Counted from the stretch's first letter, positions 13,347-22,884 are shown. The stretch is 64,000 bases of DNA from Enchytraeus crypticus (GCA_905160935.1 CAJHZI010000351.1:5001-69000); one strand, 5' to 3'. The notes: a model not told the origin generated them from the sequence alone. Numbers and translations: made by a program.

Positions 13347-16300
13347 GACACTCAGGTAAGCCAGGAGCTGCTAGACAAGGTGTGGCCACGCCTACGAGTC
13401 CTCGCTCGCTCCTCCCCTCAGGACAAGTACACGCTGGTCAAAGGCATCATCGACAGTCGGCTCAACCCGCACAGAGAGGTCGTGGCTGTCACTGGCGACG
13501 GTACCAACGATGGACCGGCTTTGAAGAAAGCGGACGTCGGATTCGCTATGGTCTCTCTCTCTCTCTCCCTCTCTTATCTCGCTATCTCTCTTGTCTCTCT
13601 ACCTCTCTCTCCATCTCTCTTGTCACTCTACCTCTCTCTCTCTATCTCTATCTCTCTCTCCAGATTTTTCTCTCTCGCTCTCTATCTCTACCTTTCTCTT
13701 TCAGTATCTAATGTGTATATTATTTGGATATTGAAGCCATTTCGTAAATTTACAAATTAGCAATATCTGAAAAAACAATTTTAAATGACCTAAGTACAAC
13801 TAGATCTAAGTTTGTAATAAAATCGTATTTAATTACATTTATTAGATAAATGGCAAATTCACAATTTCAGTCCTTCTTCTGCTCGCTGTTCATTTGCAGG
13901 GTCTAGCAGGAACGGATGTGGCCAAGGAAGCGTCAGACATCATACTGACAGACGATAACTTCACCAGTATAGTGCGCGCTGTCATGTGGGGCAGGAACGT
14001 CTATGACAGCATCGAGAAGTTCCTTCAGTTCCAACTGACCGTCAATGTCGTCGCCGTCACAGTCTCCTTCCTGGCTGCCTGCGCCATCAACGTAATCAAT
14101 CAATCAATTAATCAATTAATCAATTAATCAGTCAATCAATTAATCAATAAATCAATCAGTTAATCAATTAATCAATCAGTTACTCAATTCATCAATTAAT
14201 TAATCGATCAATCAATTAATCAATCAATCAGCTAATCAATCAATCAATCACTCAATCAGTACTCTAGCAACGAAAGATCTCACTCTTCCATCATTTGAAT
14301 CTCGCTTGGCCCTTTTCTGTCTTTACTTCTACAACTCGCTGTTTTATACCAAATGTTGTTGTTGTTGTTTTTAATTCTATTCATTAGCCCTACAGTATAC
14401 TCATTGAACGTGCTGCAAATTCAATCTGACAACCTCCAACTGGAAAAGTATTGAATTCTCAATGTATTTAAAAAGAACAAAAGTATTGAGTTCTCAATGT
14501 ATTTAGAAGAACAAAAGTATTGAGTTCTCAATGTATTTAGAAGAACAAAAGTATTGAGTTCTCAATGTATTTAGAAGAACAAAAGTATTTAGTTCTCAAT
14601 GTATTTATAAGAACAAAAGTATTGAGTTCTCAATGTATTTAGAAGAACAAAAGCTTAGAATAGAAAATATTTACAGCTCTTTTTCCTACTGCAATTAACA
14701 ATTCAACTGCTTACTTACGGGTAGCGGATATGGATAGTGTTAGTATTAAGGGTTTACATGACACAATTCTTTAAAGTGTACTACAAATTAGGGTTAGGGT
14801 TAGACACGCTATTTTATGCTCATTGTGTCTGCTCGTGACACGCTGTTTTATGCTCATTGTGTCTGTTCATAACACGCTGTTTTATGCTCATTGTGTCTGT
14901 TCATGACACGCTGTTTTATGCTCATTGTGTCTAATCGTGACACGCTGTTTTATGCTCATTGTGTCTGTTAGGACACGCCACTGAAGGCTATTCAGATGCT
15001 GTGGGTGAACCTGATCATGGACACGCTCGCCTCGCTCGCTCTCGCCACTGAGATTCCTACAGAAGAGATACTGAACAGAAAGCCGTACGGCAGGACCAAA
15101 GCTCTCATCTCTCGAACAATGCTCAAGAACATTCTAGGCAACTCCATCTATCAGCTAATTGTAGTCTTCGTCATTCTCTTTGTCGGTTAGTTCTGTATTT
15201 TAATCAAACTCTGGAAAAATAAATTATTTGATGAAGTTTCGTGGAAAACAAAAAGTCAACTATATTCAAATTGCGTGATGAAATCATAATCATTATTTTT
15301 AAGTTATACAGTAGGCCTATATCAGTGATGGGCAAAATACTTTCTAAAAGTATTTTGAAAATAGTTTTTAAACAAACTTGAAGACACTAAAACAAATAAC
15401 CTTTCACAAGTATTTTGAAAATACTTTTCTAAGATACCTTTTAAGGAGATTGGCCAGGTTATGACATGCACTAATGACATTATAATATGCACAACTGTAC
15501 ATAGTTGGTTAAAATATAAAAATTAGAAAATAAATATATAAAAAGTTAACATTTTATTGAATATTTTAGAATTTGTCAATATTTAAAATTTAAGCCTTTC
15601 TTTCATAATTTCTTATATTAAAACTTGCATTTATTTTCCTAGAATTCATTACTTTTGCCTAAAGAAAATCTAATTATTCCATTATTAATTATTTGACCAA
15701 CAGATTAAATGTGTTTGACCAACATATGTGTATGGGTCACACAGGTCACATGACACCTGTGTTTATGTGTGACATGTGTTACATGTGTTTATGTGACACA
15801 CAGGTGACACGCTGTTTGACATCGACAGCGGCAGAAGCATGGACGTTTCTGAAGGTCATGCCGGTCCCTCTCAGCACTTCACGATGATATTTAACTCTTT
15901 CGTCCTGATGACGCTGTGTAACGAGATCAACGCGAGGAAGATCCACGGACAGCGCAACGTTTTCTCCGGTCTCTCCACCAACCCGCTCTTCCTCCTCATC
16001 TGGACCACGACCTTCGTTGTGCAGGTCAGTGACCTCGTTGTGCAGGTCAGTGACCTCGTTGTGCTGGTCAGTGATCTTCGTTGTGCAGGTCAGTGACCTC
16101 GTAGTGCAGGTCAGTGACCTCGTTGTGCTGGTCAGTGACCTCGTAGTGCAGGTCACTGACCTCGTTGAGCAGCTCACGTGGTTAGATGAGCGAAATATTA
16201 GAGCGTGCTGGACAGTAACAATTAACTAAGAAAATTGTTGATTTGCTGGTCGCTGTTAAACACTTTTCATGGATCATAATAACAATAACAACAATTAGAG

Positions 16301-18663
16301 TGCTACAGTCATCAATGACAACATCGAGCACTACTGAGCCAAAATCAAGCCGACGAGCAAACTGAAAGGTATAATAAAAACGACGCAAATTCCAAAATCC
16401 AGAAAATTAGTCCAAGGCCATAAGTCGATTAGTCATGAATCAGTGAAGCATTTGCTATTCTATTCGATTCATTTGCTGTCCGATACCTCACGTGTCAGGA
16501 TAGATCGTGTAACTGACTGGAAACAGTGGCGATGTCATTAGGATATCCGGCCGCGGATCAGTATGCGTGGTTTCTAATCCTGGGCTCGCCCCTCACTGCT
16601 GTAGCTTTCAAAAGACGAAACTGACATTAACATCGGCTTTACGACTTTTACAAAAGTGGGACGCGAGGAAATGACAATCAACTAAGTCTAATTTGACTAG
16701 TTCCCTCTCGTTACTCTCTGTGCAAATGAATGTTAGTAGCGTTGTGGTTAAAGGTGTAGATAACGTCATAAAGTTTAAATGACAGATACTGAAGTGAATT
16801 GAAGTGAATTCGTGGGTTCGAATCCCTGCCGCGCTGATCTGAGAGTAAAATCGGATTCAGCGTGTGCTATTAAAATTGATAGATATATCCGTAGTTAATC
16901 GTTTCACTATAGTGTGTGTTATTACAATTGTTATTATTATAGATACTAATCGTGGAGTTTGGAGCCCAGGCTTTCTCTACCGAGAGCCTGACGGTGGAGC
17001 AGTGGATGTGGTGCCTGATGTTTGGGGTGGGAGAACTGGTGTGGGGGCAGGTAGCATTACCTCATCACTTCTTAGTTTAGCTTACAGAATTATATCCCCG
17101 CACATCTGCACGACTACTGGCTTTGTTTTAAACATGTTAAATCTTAACTATGTGAACTGGTTTAGTGAACCAAGTTAGTGTATTACAGGTACAGTGTTAC
17201 AATGTTACTGTAGGCTTACAAAGGCCCTTCATTTCTCTGCTCTCAGCTAGGCATCATGTACTAACAAGTAGATTGTAAAGATTTTTCTCAGCTAAGCTTC
17301 ACGTGCTAACAAGTAGATTGTAAAGATTTCTCTGCTCTCACCTAAGCATCATGTACTAACAAGTAGATTGTAAACATTTCTCTGTTCTCAGCTAGGCATC
17401 ATGTACTAACAAGTAGATTGTAAACATTTCTCTGCTCTCAGCTAAGCATCATGTACTAACAAGTAGATTGTAAACATTTCTCTTCTCTCAGCTAAGCATC
17501 ATGTACTAACAAGTAGATTGTAAACATATCTCTGCTCTCAGCTCAGCATCACGTGCTAAAAAGTAGATTGTAAACATTTCTCTTCTCTCAGCTAAGCATC
17601 ATGTACTAACAAGTAGATTGTAAAGATTTCTCTTCTCTCAGCTAAGCATCACGTGCTAACAAGTAGATTATAAACATTTCTCTTCTCTCAGCTAAGTATC
17701 ATGTACTAACAAGTAGATTGTAAACATTTCTCTTCTCTCAGCTAAGAATAACGTGCTAACAAGAATAGTGTGTAAACATTTCTCAGCTCGTCGTCTCTCT
17801 GCCTAATCGCGTGTTGCCACGCTGCAGACAGACAGGAAACAGTGTGGCCAACTCTAGCGACAGCATAGGCTCTCGTCCCGCCGAGGACGTGACGTCACAG
17901 GATGGGGACATGAGAGGTCACGTGCTGTGGATACATGGACTGACGAGACTACAGAACCAGGTCTGCTCTAATATTATCTCCACTGTTATCAGGCCGACAA
18001 TGTGTAGTATAGTCCTAATTTTTAATAGGAAACCTTATAAGTAATATATATATAACAATGAATCGAAGACTCTTCACTACCCAACTCTTTCTGAACAACA
18101 TCAAACAAAAGCGACGAAATGAACCCGTTTCGTTAAGTTCAATTGTCTTGAGGAAGTAAGAAATAGCAGTAAGCTGTGTTATGGGTAGACATTAAGAAAC
18201 TGCCCGAGGAAAAAGTAATATAAGCCAACATTCAATTCAAAGCTAAAGGCTATATTCTAAACGTTTGATGAATATATTGCATTGTCTAGCCTTTAGTAGG
18301 CCTATTTGTTATGACTTGATAGAGATAGCACTCTGAAACACTGACTAGTTTGCGTTAGTTGGACATAAGGTTATTTTGATATTACGTTACTTGGACGTTA
18401 GATGCACAATGCAATACAGTCGATGGCACAGTGGTAACAGAGTATCAAGAGTTTGTAAAGCCACAGGTGAGACTTCTCTACGGATTTTGATGCGCCAATT
18501 AACGAGAGCCAGAATATTGTCTAAACCCTCTAAAACAATTGATAGAAAACACTGAGCTATCATAGAGCTTAACATCTACTTCTGTGCACCAGGAGACGCT
18601 GTCCTAGTCTCTTAGATGCTCAGAGGCTGTGCAAGAAAATCGATTGATTAATTGTTTGATTGG

Positions 18664-18742
<79 letters not shown>

Positions 18743-18942
18743 ATTAGATTAAGGTGGTTAACGCGTTTAGAGAAGACCTTGCTTTGGCGGATAGTTTCGA
18801 CAGAAGAAGCCTGGCCTCTATACATAGCCAGCAGTCGCTGCAGAACTACAGAGCTCATGCTTTCCGTAACTACAAGTCCATCTCACATGACGGTGACGTC
18901 ACAGTCAATCAAACTGTCATCGAGGAAGCTGTCAACGTCTGA
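433..18942 (+). CDS. ATP2B: Plasma-membrane Ca2+ ATPase (PMCA), 20 exons, 5'-incomplete
   Basis: P2B-type ATPase that exports cytosolic Ca2+ across the plasma membrane. Exons: 433-639, 2191-2427, 2980-3105, 3637-3768, 4355-4446, 4863-4947, 5441-5643, 6044-6179, 6588-6694, 7178-7425, 8036-8178, 10035-10138, 12759-12941, 13356-13550, 13900-14091, 14972-15185, 15804-16024, 16943-17050, 17787-17960, 18748-18942. Phases agree at all junctions, giving about 1,099 codons (family about 1,200); roughly the first 60-70 residues are missing. Landmarks in order: QDVTLLIL (M1), TGES (exon 3), PEGLPLAVT in M4 (exon 7), SDKTGTLT with the phosphorylated Asp at 6122-6124 (exon 8), KGAS (exon 10), DPVRPE (12), MVTGDN (13), [11 protein letters not shown] (14), M5-M10 (exons 15-18), and IKVVNAF, start of the calmodulin-binding helix (exons 19-20). 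Exon 5 encodes the variable first-loop insert. The exon 11 donor is GC, not GT. The tail ends VNV, unlike vertebrate ETSL/ETSV tails. A possible AATAAA lies at 19735-19740. Family assignment is certain; weakest are the exon 1 start and the exon 11 and 14 donors. Confidence 0.95.
1140..1435. repeat. 28-bp minisatellite in PMCA intron 1
   Basis: About ten tandem copies of a unit containing GATGAGGTGATTTACCTG followed by TGGATTGTGT. It is not adjacent to an exon, unlike many other arrays here. Confidence 0.85.
1617..1745 (+). repeat. tRNA-like SINE, family B copy 1
   Basis: Shares a core with 16515-16655 and 19812-19940: GGCGATGTCGGTA, then a box-B-like stretch, then GTCACTGACATCGC and TTCGAGTGAGGAAA. 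Diverged and probably inactive. Confidence 0.5.
1893..2040 (-). repeat. SINE family A, 3' part
   Basis: Matches the non-tRNA part of copies at 20605 and 42851 (AAAGTAAACACG, TGATCAAC, TTGATATCTAT, CCACATGTTTAAACCGTTAG). The tRNA-like head is missing. Confidence 0.55.
2695..2835 (+). repeat. Dispersed element, copy 1
   Basis: Similar to 18960-19135 downstream of PMCA: both contain a GGGTAC/GGGGAAC block, then GTTCCCCTGCTAGGG, then TAGATACTAGG-like sequence. No coding capacity; class unknown. Confidence 0.4.
2848..2990 (+). repeat. Triplicated 3' splice site of PMCA exon 3
   Basis: Three copies with a 55-56 bp period, AG ending at 2868, 2924 and 2979. Each has a TTG-rich run, CTCAG or TTTAG, then the exon's first bases GGGGA(C)CTG. 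Only the third continues into the conserved PMCA frame (DLLPADG). Confidence 0.85.
3470..3630 (+). repeat. ATTG-rich tract at end of PMCA intron 3
   Basis: Imperfect ATTG/TTGA tetranucleotide repeats running to within 10 bases of the exon 4 acceptor. Confidence 0.7.
3900..4320 (+). repeat. Two related short interspersed copies in PMCA intron 4
   Basis: Both contain GAGACGTCCCTG(G/A)CATT, TGGCGA, and end in TTGATTGATT-type tails (around 3940-4020 and 4245-4320). A related fragment with the same tail lies near 42650-42720. Probably SINE or LINE tails; class not established. Confidence 0.4.
5845..6067 (+). repeat. Repeated 3' splice site of PMCA exon 8 (about 4 copies)
   Basis: Copies end at AG 5864 (degenerate), 5933, 5988 and 6043; the last three are exactly 55 bp apart. 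Each has a TTGATTGATTG tract, a TGTAG or TGCAG acceptor, and the first 24 exon bases (GATGATGATGGACAACAACC). Upstream copies then meet stop codons. Confidence 0.9.
7680..7835. repeat. GAT trinucleotide microsatellite
   Basis: (GAT)n with interruptions in PMCA intron 10. It creates a His-rich reading frame on the minus strand that is not a gene. Confidence 0.9.
8945..9085. repeat. ~31-bp minisatellite, 4 copies
   Basis: Unit contains CTGAGAATTGATTGATTAAT and CCATGGATGAA, in PMCA intron 11. Confidence 0.75.
9133..9735 (+). pseudogene. Decayed C-terminal part of a non-LTR retrotransposon polyprotein
   Basis: One frame carries about 200 residues typical of the region after reverse transcriptase in animal LINEs: [58 protein letters not shown] and REEWRRY. 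It is interrupted by about five in-frame stops, with no long indels evident. No endonuclease or catalytic RT core is present, so this is a 5'-truncated dead copy in PMCA intron 11. The clade (L2, CR1 or RTE type) is not resolved. Confidence 0.8.
9860..9922 (+). repeat. Interstitial telomere-like repeat (TTAGGG/TTAAGG)
   Basis: Degenerate array of TTAGGG, TTAAGG and ATAGGG units about 130 bases downstream of the retrotransposon remnant. Confidence 0.8.
10310..11735 (+). pseudogene. 5'-truncated Jockey/CR1-like LINE in PMCA intron 12
   Basis: Reverse-transcriptase domain then C-terminal tail. Motifs in order: [18 protein letters not shown] (from 10362), [25 protein letters not shown], then a 22-base (CCCTAA)n interruption, [20 protein letters not shown] and the catalytic LYADDS (about 10870). 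The tail has [19 protein letters not shown] and [10 protein letters not shown]. Frameshifts fall near 10350, 10638, 11010-11060 and 11590. Similar in its tail to the fragment at 37495-38300. The 5' half with endonuclease is absent. Confidence 0.88.
10638..10661 (-). repeat. Four CCCTAA telomere units inserted in the RT domain
   Basis: Lies between codons for LLQKL and the conserved FYGIRG-type block. Removing 22 bases restores a standard Leu-Asn-Phe-Tyr-Gly reading, so the flanks appear intact. Confidence 0.85.
12422..12463. repeat. Perfect 20-bp inverted repeat, 2-base spacer
   Basis: Arms 12422-12441 and 12444-12463 are exact reverse complements around TT. Located in PMCA intron 12. Confidence 0.9.
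12535..12782 (+). repeat. 38-bp array duplicating the PMCA exon 13 acceptor
   Basis: About six units of 38 bp (GAAGCTATCACACAATGTGT, CCAATGTTACA). The last intronic unit reads TTACAG then GTGCCTTAAGCC; the real exon start is TTACAG then GTGCCTGAAGCT, so the unit includes about 24 exon bases. Older units have ACAAGTAACA in place of ACAGGTGCCT. Confidence 0.88.
13225..13350 (+). repeat. ATTG microsatellite before PMCA exon 14 acceptor
   Basis: ATTAATTG/ATTGATTG runs end about 10 bases before the CTCAG acceptor at 13355. Confidence 0.8.
13551..13700 (+). repeat. CT-rich microsatellite starting at PMCA exon 14 donor
   Basis: The intron begins GTCTCTCTCTC directly at the exon edge. The donor is therefore weak (GTCTCT) and embedded in the microsatellite. 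Confidence 0.85.
14092..14265 (+). repeat. AATC tetranucleotide array starting at PMCA exon 15 donor
   Basis: The donor GTAATC runs straight into (AATC)n with ATTA variants. Complementary in composition to the ATTG arrays found at acceptors. Confidence 0.85.
14450..14655. repeat. ~34-bp minisatellite, 5-6 copies
   Basis: Unit contains AAAAGTATTGAGTTCTCAAT and GTATTTAGAAGAAC. Not adjacent to an exon. Confidence 0.85.
14788..14980 (+). repeat. TTAGGG tract plus 34-35 bp array before PMCA exon 16
   Basis: TTAGGGTTAGGGTTAG at 14788-14803 abuts five tandem units (GACACGCTGTTTTATGCTCA, TTGTGTCTG). The exon itself begins GACACGCC after the real acceptor TTAG at 14971, so each unit includes the exon start. 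In upstream units the acceptor AG is replaced by CAT or CGT. Confidence 0.88.
15322..15445. mobile_element. hAT-like non-autonomous element fragment
   Basis: CAGTGATGGGCAAAATACTT followed by AAAAGTATTTTGAAAATA resembles hAT-type terminal inverted repeats. A matching far end with target duplication was not identified. Confidence 0.4.
15735..15810 (+). repeat. Duplicated acceptor before PMCA exon 17
   Basis: GGTCACACAGGTCACATGACACC at about 15735-15757 resembles the real junction GTGACACACAG/GTGACACGC at 15803/15804, with related GTGTTTATGTG blocks between. Confidence 0.5.
16004..16172 (+). repeat. 21-bp array duplicating the PMCA exon 17 donor
   Basis: Donors of the form TG(C/T)(A/T)G/GTCAGTG lie at 16025, 16046, 16067, 16089, 16110, 16131 and 16152 (last one GTCACT). 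The first three are 21 bp apart and open in frame, encoding VSDLVVQ repeats; a 22-bp step then breaks the frame. Confidence 0.9.
16276..16420 (-). mobile_element. 3' tail of LINE family D
   Basis: AATAACAATAACAACAATTAGAG then GTGCTAC, ATCAATGACAACATCGAGCA and CAAATTCCAAAATCCAG match the 3' UTR of the elements ending at 27810 (+) and 60157 (-). Confidence 0.8.
16515..16655 (+). repeat. tRNA-like SINE, family B copy 2
   Basis: GGCGATGTCATTAGGATATC, GCGGATCAGTA, CTAATCCTGGGCTCGCCCCT, CACTGCTGTAGC then AAACTGACATTAACATCGG. Confidence 0.6.
16738..16866 (+). repeat. tRNA-derived SINE, family A, + copy
   Basis: Box-A-like TAGCGTTGTGGTTAAAGG, then box B GGTTCGAATCC within a CGTGGGTTCGAATCCCTGCC context. 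Same head as the minus copies at 20605-20845 and 42851-43094. Not a functional tRNA gene: A to B spacing is too long and the acceptor stem does not close. Confidence 0.75.
17230..17786 (+). repeat. 11-copy array of complete 3' splice-site modules before PMCA exon 19
   Basis: Units of about 45-60 bp each hold a branch-site-like TACTAAC (7 copies), TGCTAAC (3) or TGCTAAA (1), then AAGTAGATTGTAAACATTTC, a CTCT tract and CAG. The last module (TGCTAAC 17754-17760, AG 17786) is followed by exon 19, whose reading [11 protein letters not shown] continues WGQ of exon 18. Confidence 0.92.
18640..18745 (+). repeat. ATTG microsatellite before PMCA exon 20
   Basis: About 20 near-perfect ATTG units end in GATTGATTAG, which supplies the acceptor itself at 18747. 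Confidence 0.9.
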
Positions 18943-18959
18943 TACACTCGTAACCAGTG

Positions 18960-19135
18960 AAGCGAGGGGACCTCATGGAAATTCAGGGGAACTCAGTTCC
19001 CCTAGCACTCTTTTTTCTTAGGTTCGTTCCCCTGCTAAGGGCCCATTGTAGATACTAGGAGATAGGTAAATATATTGCAGGGGGGCCGAACAATTCTGAC
19101 TGTTCCTTTAGCTCTAAAGGCCCACTTTAACCACA
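18960..19135 (+). repeat. Dispersed element, copy 2 (in PMCA 3' region)
   Basis: Related to 2695-2835: GGGGAACTCAGTTCCCCTAG, GTTCCCCTGCTAAGGGCCCA, TAGATACTAGGAG. May lie in the PMCA 3' UTR. Confidence 0.4.
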
Positions 19136-19811
19136 GCTCGTAACTTCTGCCTAAATAACATTTATCCATTGTGGATTTGTGGTTAGCAACGCAATGTGTG
19201 TTCTTCAGTATTAGAAAACATTTTAACCAATCGACACTGGAAAGCTAATCGTAAAGATTTTGTAACCTACTTAGGAAGCATCATAACTTACCAAACCATT
19301 GGAAACCAATGATTTTCCTCAAACCTGAGGCTTCCAAGTAATCATCGAGCTTCGTAGGCGACGGCTACAGGTTCCTGACCTTGATAATTATTTTAAACTG
19401 TGAATTTTGAGTTTTAAAACCGTTAGCGGTAATTTTCAATAGTCCTGTCGACTTAAACGTTTTAAAAAAGCTGCACCAATCTTTCAAACACTATCAATTC
19501 CATTGCTTTTAATCACGTTCTCTGTTCTATCTGAAGTTCCACGACATTATAGGTCCCTATTGAGGCAACCCTTCTCCAAAACAATTCAACGAAACACTTG
19601 CGTTACAGTCTTACAGAGCTCCTGTGTCATTTCCGGGGCAATGAACAATAGAGCAACTATACCTGTACGTGTCGAAGAGACGACTACTGAAAACATATTG
19701 AAAGCCATGAAAAAGTTTTTGAAGCAGCAGGTTAAATAAAAAGTGTATGCATGATATGAGGTATACACTCTGTCAACAGATCGCTAAACTGATCGAAGGA
19801 GCTAGGGCACT
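19136..19811. other. No recognisable gene
   Basis: AT-rich. A 78-codon frame at 19503-19739 has no similarity I can name. AATAAA at 19735-19740 is the nearest candidate poly(A) signal for PMCA, about 800 bases past its stop. Confidence 0.3.
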
Positions 19812-19940
19812 AGGCTGAGACGGTGGCTTGTAGCCAAGCGGCTCAACTGCGGATCAGTAGGAGCAGAATTCAATCCAGTTCTCTCGCCGTCACTAAGAAG
19901 CTATTGAGTAGGAATCTGACGTTAAACTTGGCTTGGGCCG
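19812..19940 (+). repeat. tRNA-like SINE, family B copy 3
   Basis: CGGTGGCTTGTAGCCAAGCG, GCGGATCAGTAGG, box-B-like AATTCAATCC, then CGCCGTCACTAAGAAGC and GAATCTGACGTTAA. Confidence 0.6.
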
Positions 19941-20604
19941 TTTTGAACGTGAAAGCAGACTGTGATTAGAAAGGATATCATATGTTTATTGCATTGTCGT
20001 TTGTCATATCATTAGACATAGAAAACGAGAGAGAGAAAGAGATAGAGACGTCGACATATAAACACTAAAAATGAAGTTTTTTTATATGTAGCCTACTTAA
20101 CCAGTGTTTGTGCGGTTTAGGATAGAACTTATTATGTGGATCTGTAAGTTATTTGTAAAGTGAGTTTCGTTGATTCAATAGAAAGAAACTTTTATTAACA
20201 GCAAGTAGACATGGTAGATTTAACTTTTGATTTGTGTACAAATGTAATTAATATATTTATTGGGTTCTCCCATCCTACGTCCGTTATAAGAGTTCGGAAA
20301 TGGAGTCGTGGGCTCGATTTTTCCAACTCTTCATGCTTCGGCGGTATTAACCTAGAGGATGCAAGGATCTCTTGCTCATATAGTCAGTTACAGGCTAAAT
20401 CAATGAGACTGGAGCTGCTATGAACAGAACTCATGTTTATTCGTTCAATATATGATAATTTATAGTATTTGTGTTATTATTTGTGACTATCTCTATGAAA
20501 TCTATCTAAAATAGAATATTGACACAAAAACTAGTGATTTATTATTTTGACGATTTATTATTAACAAAGAAACAATATGACGAGTTAAAACATTAAATAT
20601 AAAA
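19941..20604. other. No recognisable gene
   Basis: AT-rich sequence with short frames only. GTTCTCCCATCCTACGTCCG near 20263 begins a 70-codon frame of no known family. Confidence 0.3.
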
Positions 20605-20845
20605 AAGTAAAGTAAACACGCACTATAGTGAATAATCAACTACGTTGATACCTATCACTTTTAAAACCACATGTTTAATCCGTTAGACAATTTAGACCAT
20701 TTTCAGAATAACCAGTCCAGTGAATGTCCGAGATTTTACTCTCAGATCAGCGCGGCAGGGATTCGAACCCACGAGATTCAAATCACCTCAGGATTTGTCA
20801 TTTAAAACTTTATGACGTTACCCCTACGCTATTTAGACATTCTAA
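20605..20845 (-). repeat. tRNA-derived SINE, family A, near full length
   Basis: Read on the minus strand: tRNA-like head with box A at the 20845 end and box B GGTTCGAATCC near 20770, then ATCTGAGAGTAAAATCTCGG and the non-tRNA body ending at AAAGTAAACACG. About 240 bp, same layout as 42851-43094. Confidence 0.8.
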
Positions 20846-21059
20846 AATATAACGTCAAGCTTATAAAATATAACGATAGAATAGAACGTTAAACGAATAC
20901 TACGCAACAATTAATAAAATGCTGAAAAATGCGATAAATATAAAGTCAATCTCCTTCTAATCAGTTAGCTAAATGTCTGTATTTGCAATTAAAATATAGG
21001 ATAGAAATTGTGAAACGAGTTATTGGCTTCAAGGCACTTCTCGCTTATCTGATTTGATA

Positions 21060-21740
21060 CTTTCCCTCTTTTCTTCTTTATTTCCACTGTTAACACGAGA
21101 AGTGTTATTATGCAGTCGTTTACCTGAATCCGTGGAAAAGACGCTTTAACTAGAATAGGCAACTAGTAAATTGCGCTTTCCGTAGAATTTAGAATTTGCA
21201 GTTGCCTCACTGAAATCTAAACGGGAAAGCGCTCATCTAGAGTGGACAACTAGAAAAGTAGCGTTTCTCATAGAATTCCAGTATTATATCTTCGATTTCT
21301 ATCTTCTATCTTCTTTCTCTACTCTTCTTCTGTCTTCTATTTTCTGATTGCTAACACAGGAGTGTTAACTTGCAGTCGTTTAACTGAATCTGTGGCAAAG
21401 ACGCTTAACTAGACTCAAGCACTAGTAAATCGCGCTTTCCGTACAATTCAGGATTATAGTCGTTTAGCTGAATTCTATTAAAGAAACACCTATCTAGTTT
21501 ACGCACTAGAAAATTAGTGTTCTTCGTAGAATATCGCTTTTTCCTGATTCTGTCTTCCTCTTCAATCTTCTATCTTCACTTCTTTCTTCTATCTTCACTT
21601 CTTTTCTTCTATCTTCACTGCCAACACCAAGTGTTGAAATGCAGCTATCTCTGCCTAAATTGACGAGAAAACGCTTTAGCTAGATTCAACTCTCGTAATC
21701 GGCGTTTCTGGTACAATCTAGGATTTCTATAGTAATCTGA
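21060..21740. repeat. Non-coding tandem array, ~250-bp unit with conserved hairpin
   Basis: Three large units. Each starts with a TCTTCT pyrimidine tract, then a short hairpin (TAACAC/GTGTTA in the first two, CAACAC/GTGTTG in the third), then ATGCAGTCGTTT-like, GACGCTTTAACTAGA-like and TTGCGCTTTCCGTAGAAT-like blocks. The latter blocks recur a second time in the first two units, giving sub-repeats of about 110 bp. No ORF. Function unknown; the paired change in the stem hints at a structured RNA or a palindromic protein site. Confidence 0.6.
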
Positions 21741-22884
21741 TATGAGATTTTATGTATTATTTGTCTAACAGACCTATAGAAGATTTAGACGACGATTTAA
21801 CATAAATCTGCAATCCCGTGGGGCACTTGCTCTGATATAGAATTCGTATTTCTGTCATTCATACTATCATCGACCTATAGAAGGTGTAGTAGGACAGCTT
21901 TCTAACGAATTTAATCAGAAATTCAGGAATTCCGAAGCTTGTATGAAATCTACTAGTTTATGTATTTGTCGCAATAATTCATTGAGAATTATATTTAGAC
22001 AAGTTCAGCTAGTAGGCGTAATTCCTTAGAAGCCATAATTCACGAGTGAACTAAAATTTCATATCCTGTCGCCTGATAATATAGCATAGATCGAGGCCAT
22101 GCTCAAGAGCCAATCAGAATAGTTGGTTCACATAGTCGTCAACCAGTCAGAATTTAGCTCTTCAATCTTCTTCATGATCATTTAACCGCCCCAATTTCAT
22201 GGTCGGTAGAATTCCATGCGTTTTTCAATGCAATTTTTATTTGTAGCCTAATGTTCCTGCACTTAATCAAACAAGATACAGTGTTGTCAAACACGAAATT
22301 CTTATAGCCCTATATTAAATAATAATAAATATACCTTGCATGAAAGTCTATAGCTCTAAGCTAAAGTTAGTGTCAAAAATAGAGCATGTATTTTTTGTGG
22401 TGTTGACCAGAGCTAGGCACCTTACCAGATTGTTGGAACACATGTTACCCATAAAAAATATTTAAATATGTGCCAGACTCTTAATTCTTAGCTGCCATTA
22501 AAATTCTTAATTCTTACTTCTTAGCTGCCATTTGTTATCTTAGATATAATCATATGTTGTCTAATGAACAAATCACAAGCGATGCTTGAAAATACTCGTG
22601 TCGTGTATTTTCAAGCATCGCCTACGATCCCACATATGGGACGCATATATTTCTGAAGATATTTTTCACAAAAGTGAAAAAATTCCGAAAACCATCTGAT
22701 TCCACTATTGAGACCCTAAATACATGTTGTCAACAAAAATCATGATTAGAAAAGGTTGGGCATTAATGAGTTAAAAATCCTCATAGTGTTGAAAGGTTTT
22801 TATTAAATTTCAGCCGTCTGCAATCGATGGGCCATAAAAAAGGCAACGATTACTAATAACCATGGATAGGAAGGAGGAGGCAAG
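21741..22884. other. No recognisable gene; one perfect hairpin
   Basis: AT-rich. Contains an exact 17-bp inverted repeat at 22579-22595 and 22605-22621 with a 9-base loop. Around 22830-22884 a block with CCATGGATAGGAAGGAGG relates to the foldback element at 27826-27962. Confidence 0.5.

Noticed and set aside
19503..19739. 78-codon frame downstream of PMCA
   Set aside because: No recognisable family, start context or splice partners.
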